DNA of 5,209 bases from the NCBI GenBank assembly GCA_029934555.1, contig JAOZMA010000174.1:1-5209 (forward strand). The letters run 5' to 3'. The position numbers and the translations under genes are program-made. Shown one piece after another: positions 5,175 through 5,209 of the stretch. The notes beneath the pieces were generated by a model, which saw only the letters and a list, made by a program, of their open reading frames with translations, made no database searches and had not been told where the DNA came from. Source of the DNA: Acidimicrobiia bacterium. GTDB taxonomy: Bacteria > Actinomycetota > Acidimicrobiia > Spongiisociales > UBA5794. Numbering within the stretch: position 1 is the first letter of the stretch; every line of letters starts with the position of its first letter.

Positions 5175-5187
5175 GTGTGCCTATCTT
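5158..5187 (+). promoter_or_regulatory. Weak promoter-like pair at the window end
   Basis: TTGCAC (5158-5163) and TATCTT (5182-5187) are spaced by 18 bp and could be -35 and -10 for a gene starting beyond the window. The -35 overlaps the hairpin stem and each hexamer matches its consensus only partly. No gene start is visible in the remaining 22 bases. Confidence 0.18.
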
Positions 5188-5209
5188 GCATCGACCCCGG
5201 CACTCGTCC

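Overview
This window is high-GC, densely coded bacterial chromosome. The PIN-PhoH-type ATPase and HflX neighbours, the GTG starts, a TANNNT-style -10, an apparently leaderless hflX start and Thr-rich lipoprotein linkers all suggest a Gram-positive actinobacterial lineage, perhaps Acidimicrobiia-like. That placement is inference: no rRNA or other marker gene is present.

Layout. Positions 1-313 hold the 3' end of a PhoH-family ATPase gene (plus strand). It converges on a complete hflX GTPase gene on the minus strand (357-1673). A 140-bp divergent spacer (1674-1813) follows, and then a tight four-gene plus-strand operon runs from 1814 to 5052. Its genes are: (1) a short regulator with a DeoR-type DNA-binding domain joined to a Cys-rich NosL-like domain in place of the usual sugar-phosphate sensor; (2) a lipoprotein with a Thr-rich tether and a DsrE-like domain carrying CPVC; (3) a PCu(A)C-type copper chaperone lipoprotein; (4) a 494-residue di-heme cytochrome c peroxidase/MauG-like lipoprotein. 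Genes 1 and 2 overlap by 4 bp, genes 2 and 3 are 3 nt apart, and genes 3 and 4 are 27 nt apart. The last 157 bases hold only tandem repeats, a hairpin and a weak promoter-like pair.

How the parts may work together. The last three products each have a lipobox and should be anchored outside the membrane. One has the copper-ligand pattern of PCu(A)C and one is a c-type heme enzyme. The first product is cytoplasmic and joins a DNA-binding domain to a domain related to a copper-binding accessory protein, with eight cysteines. The simplest reading is a self-contained copper/thiol-responsive module that controls a surface redox and copper-handling set. This exact combination is not one I recognise as a described system.

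A second theme is that the spacers flanking transcription units carry short degenerate tandem repeats of 7 or 8 bp with unrelated unit sequences (four arrays), while the gaps inside the operon carry none.
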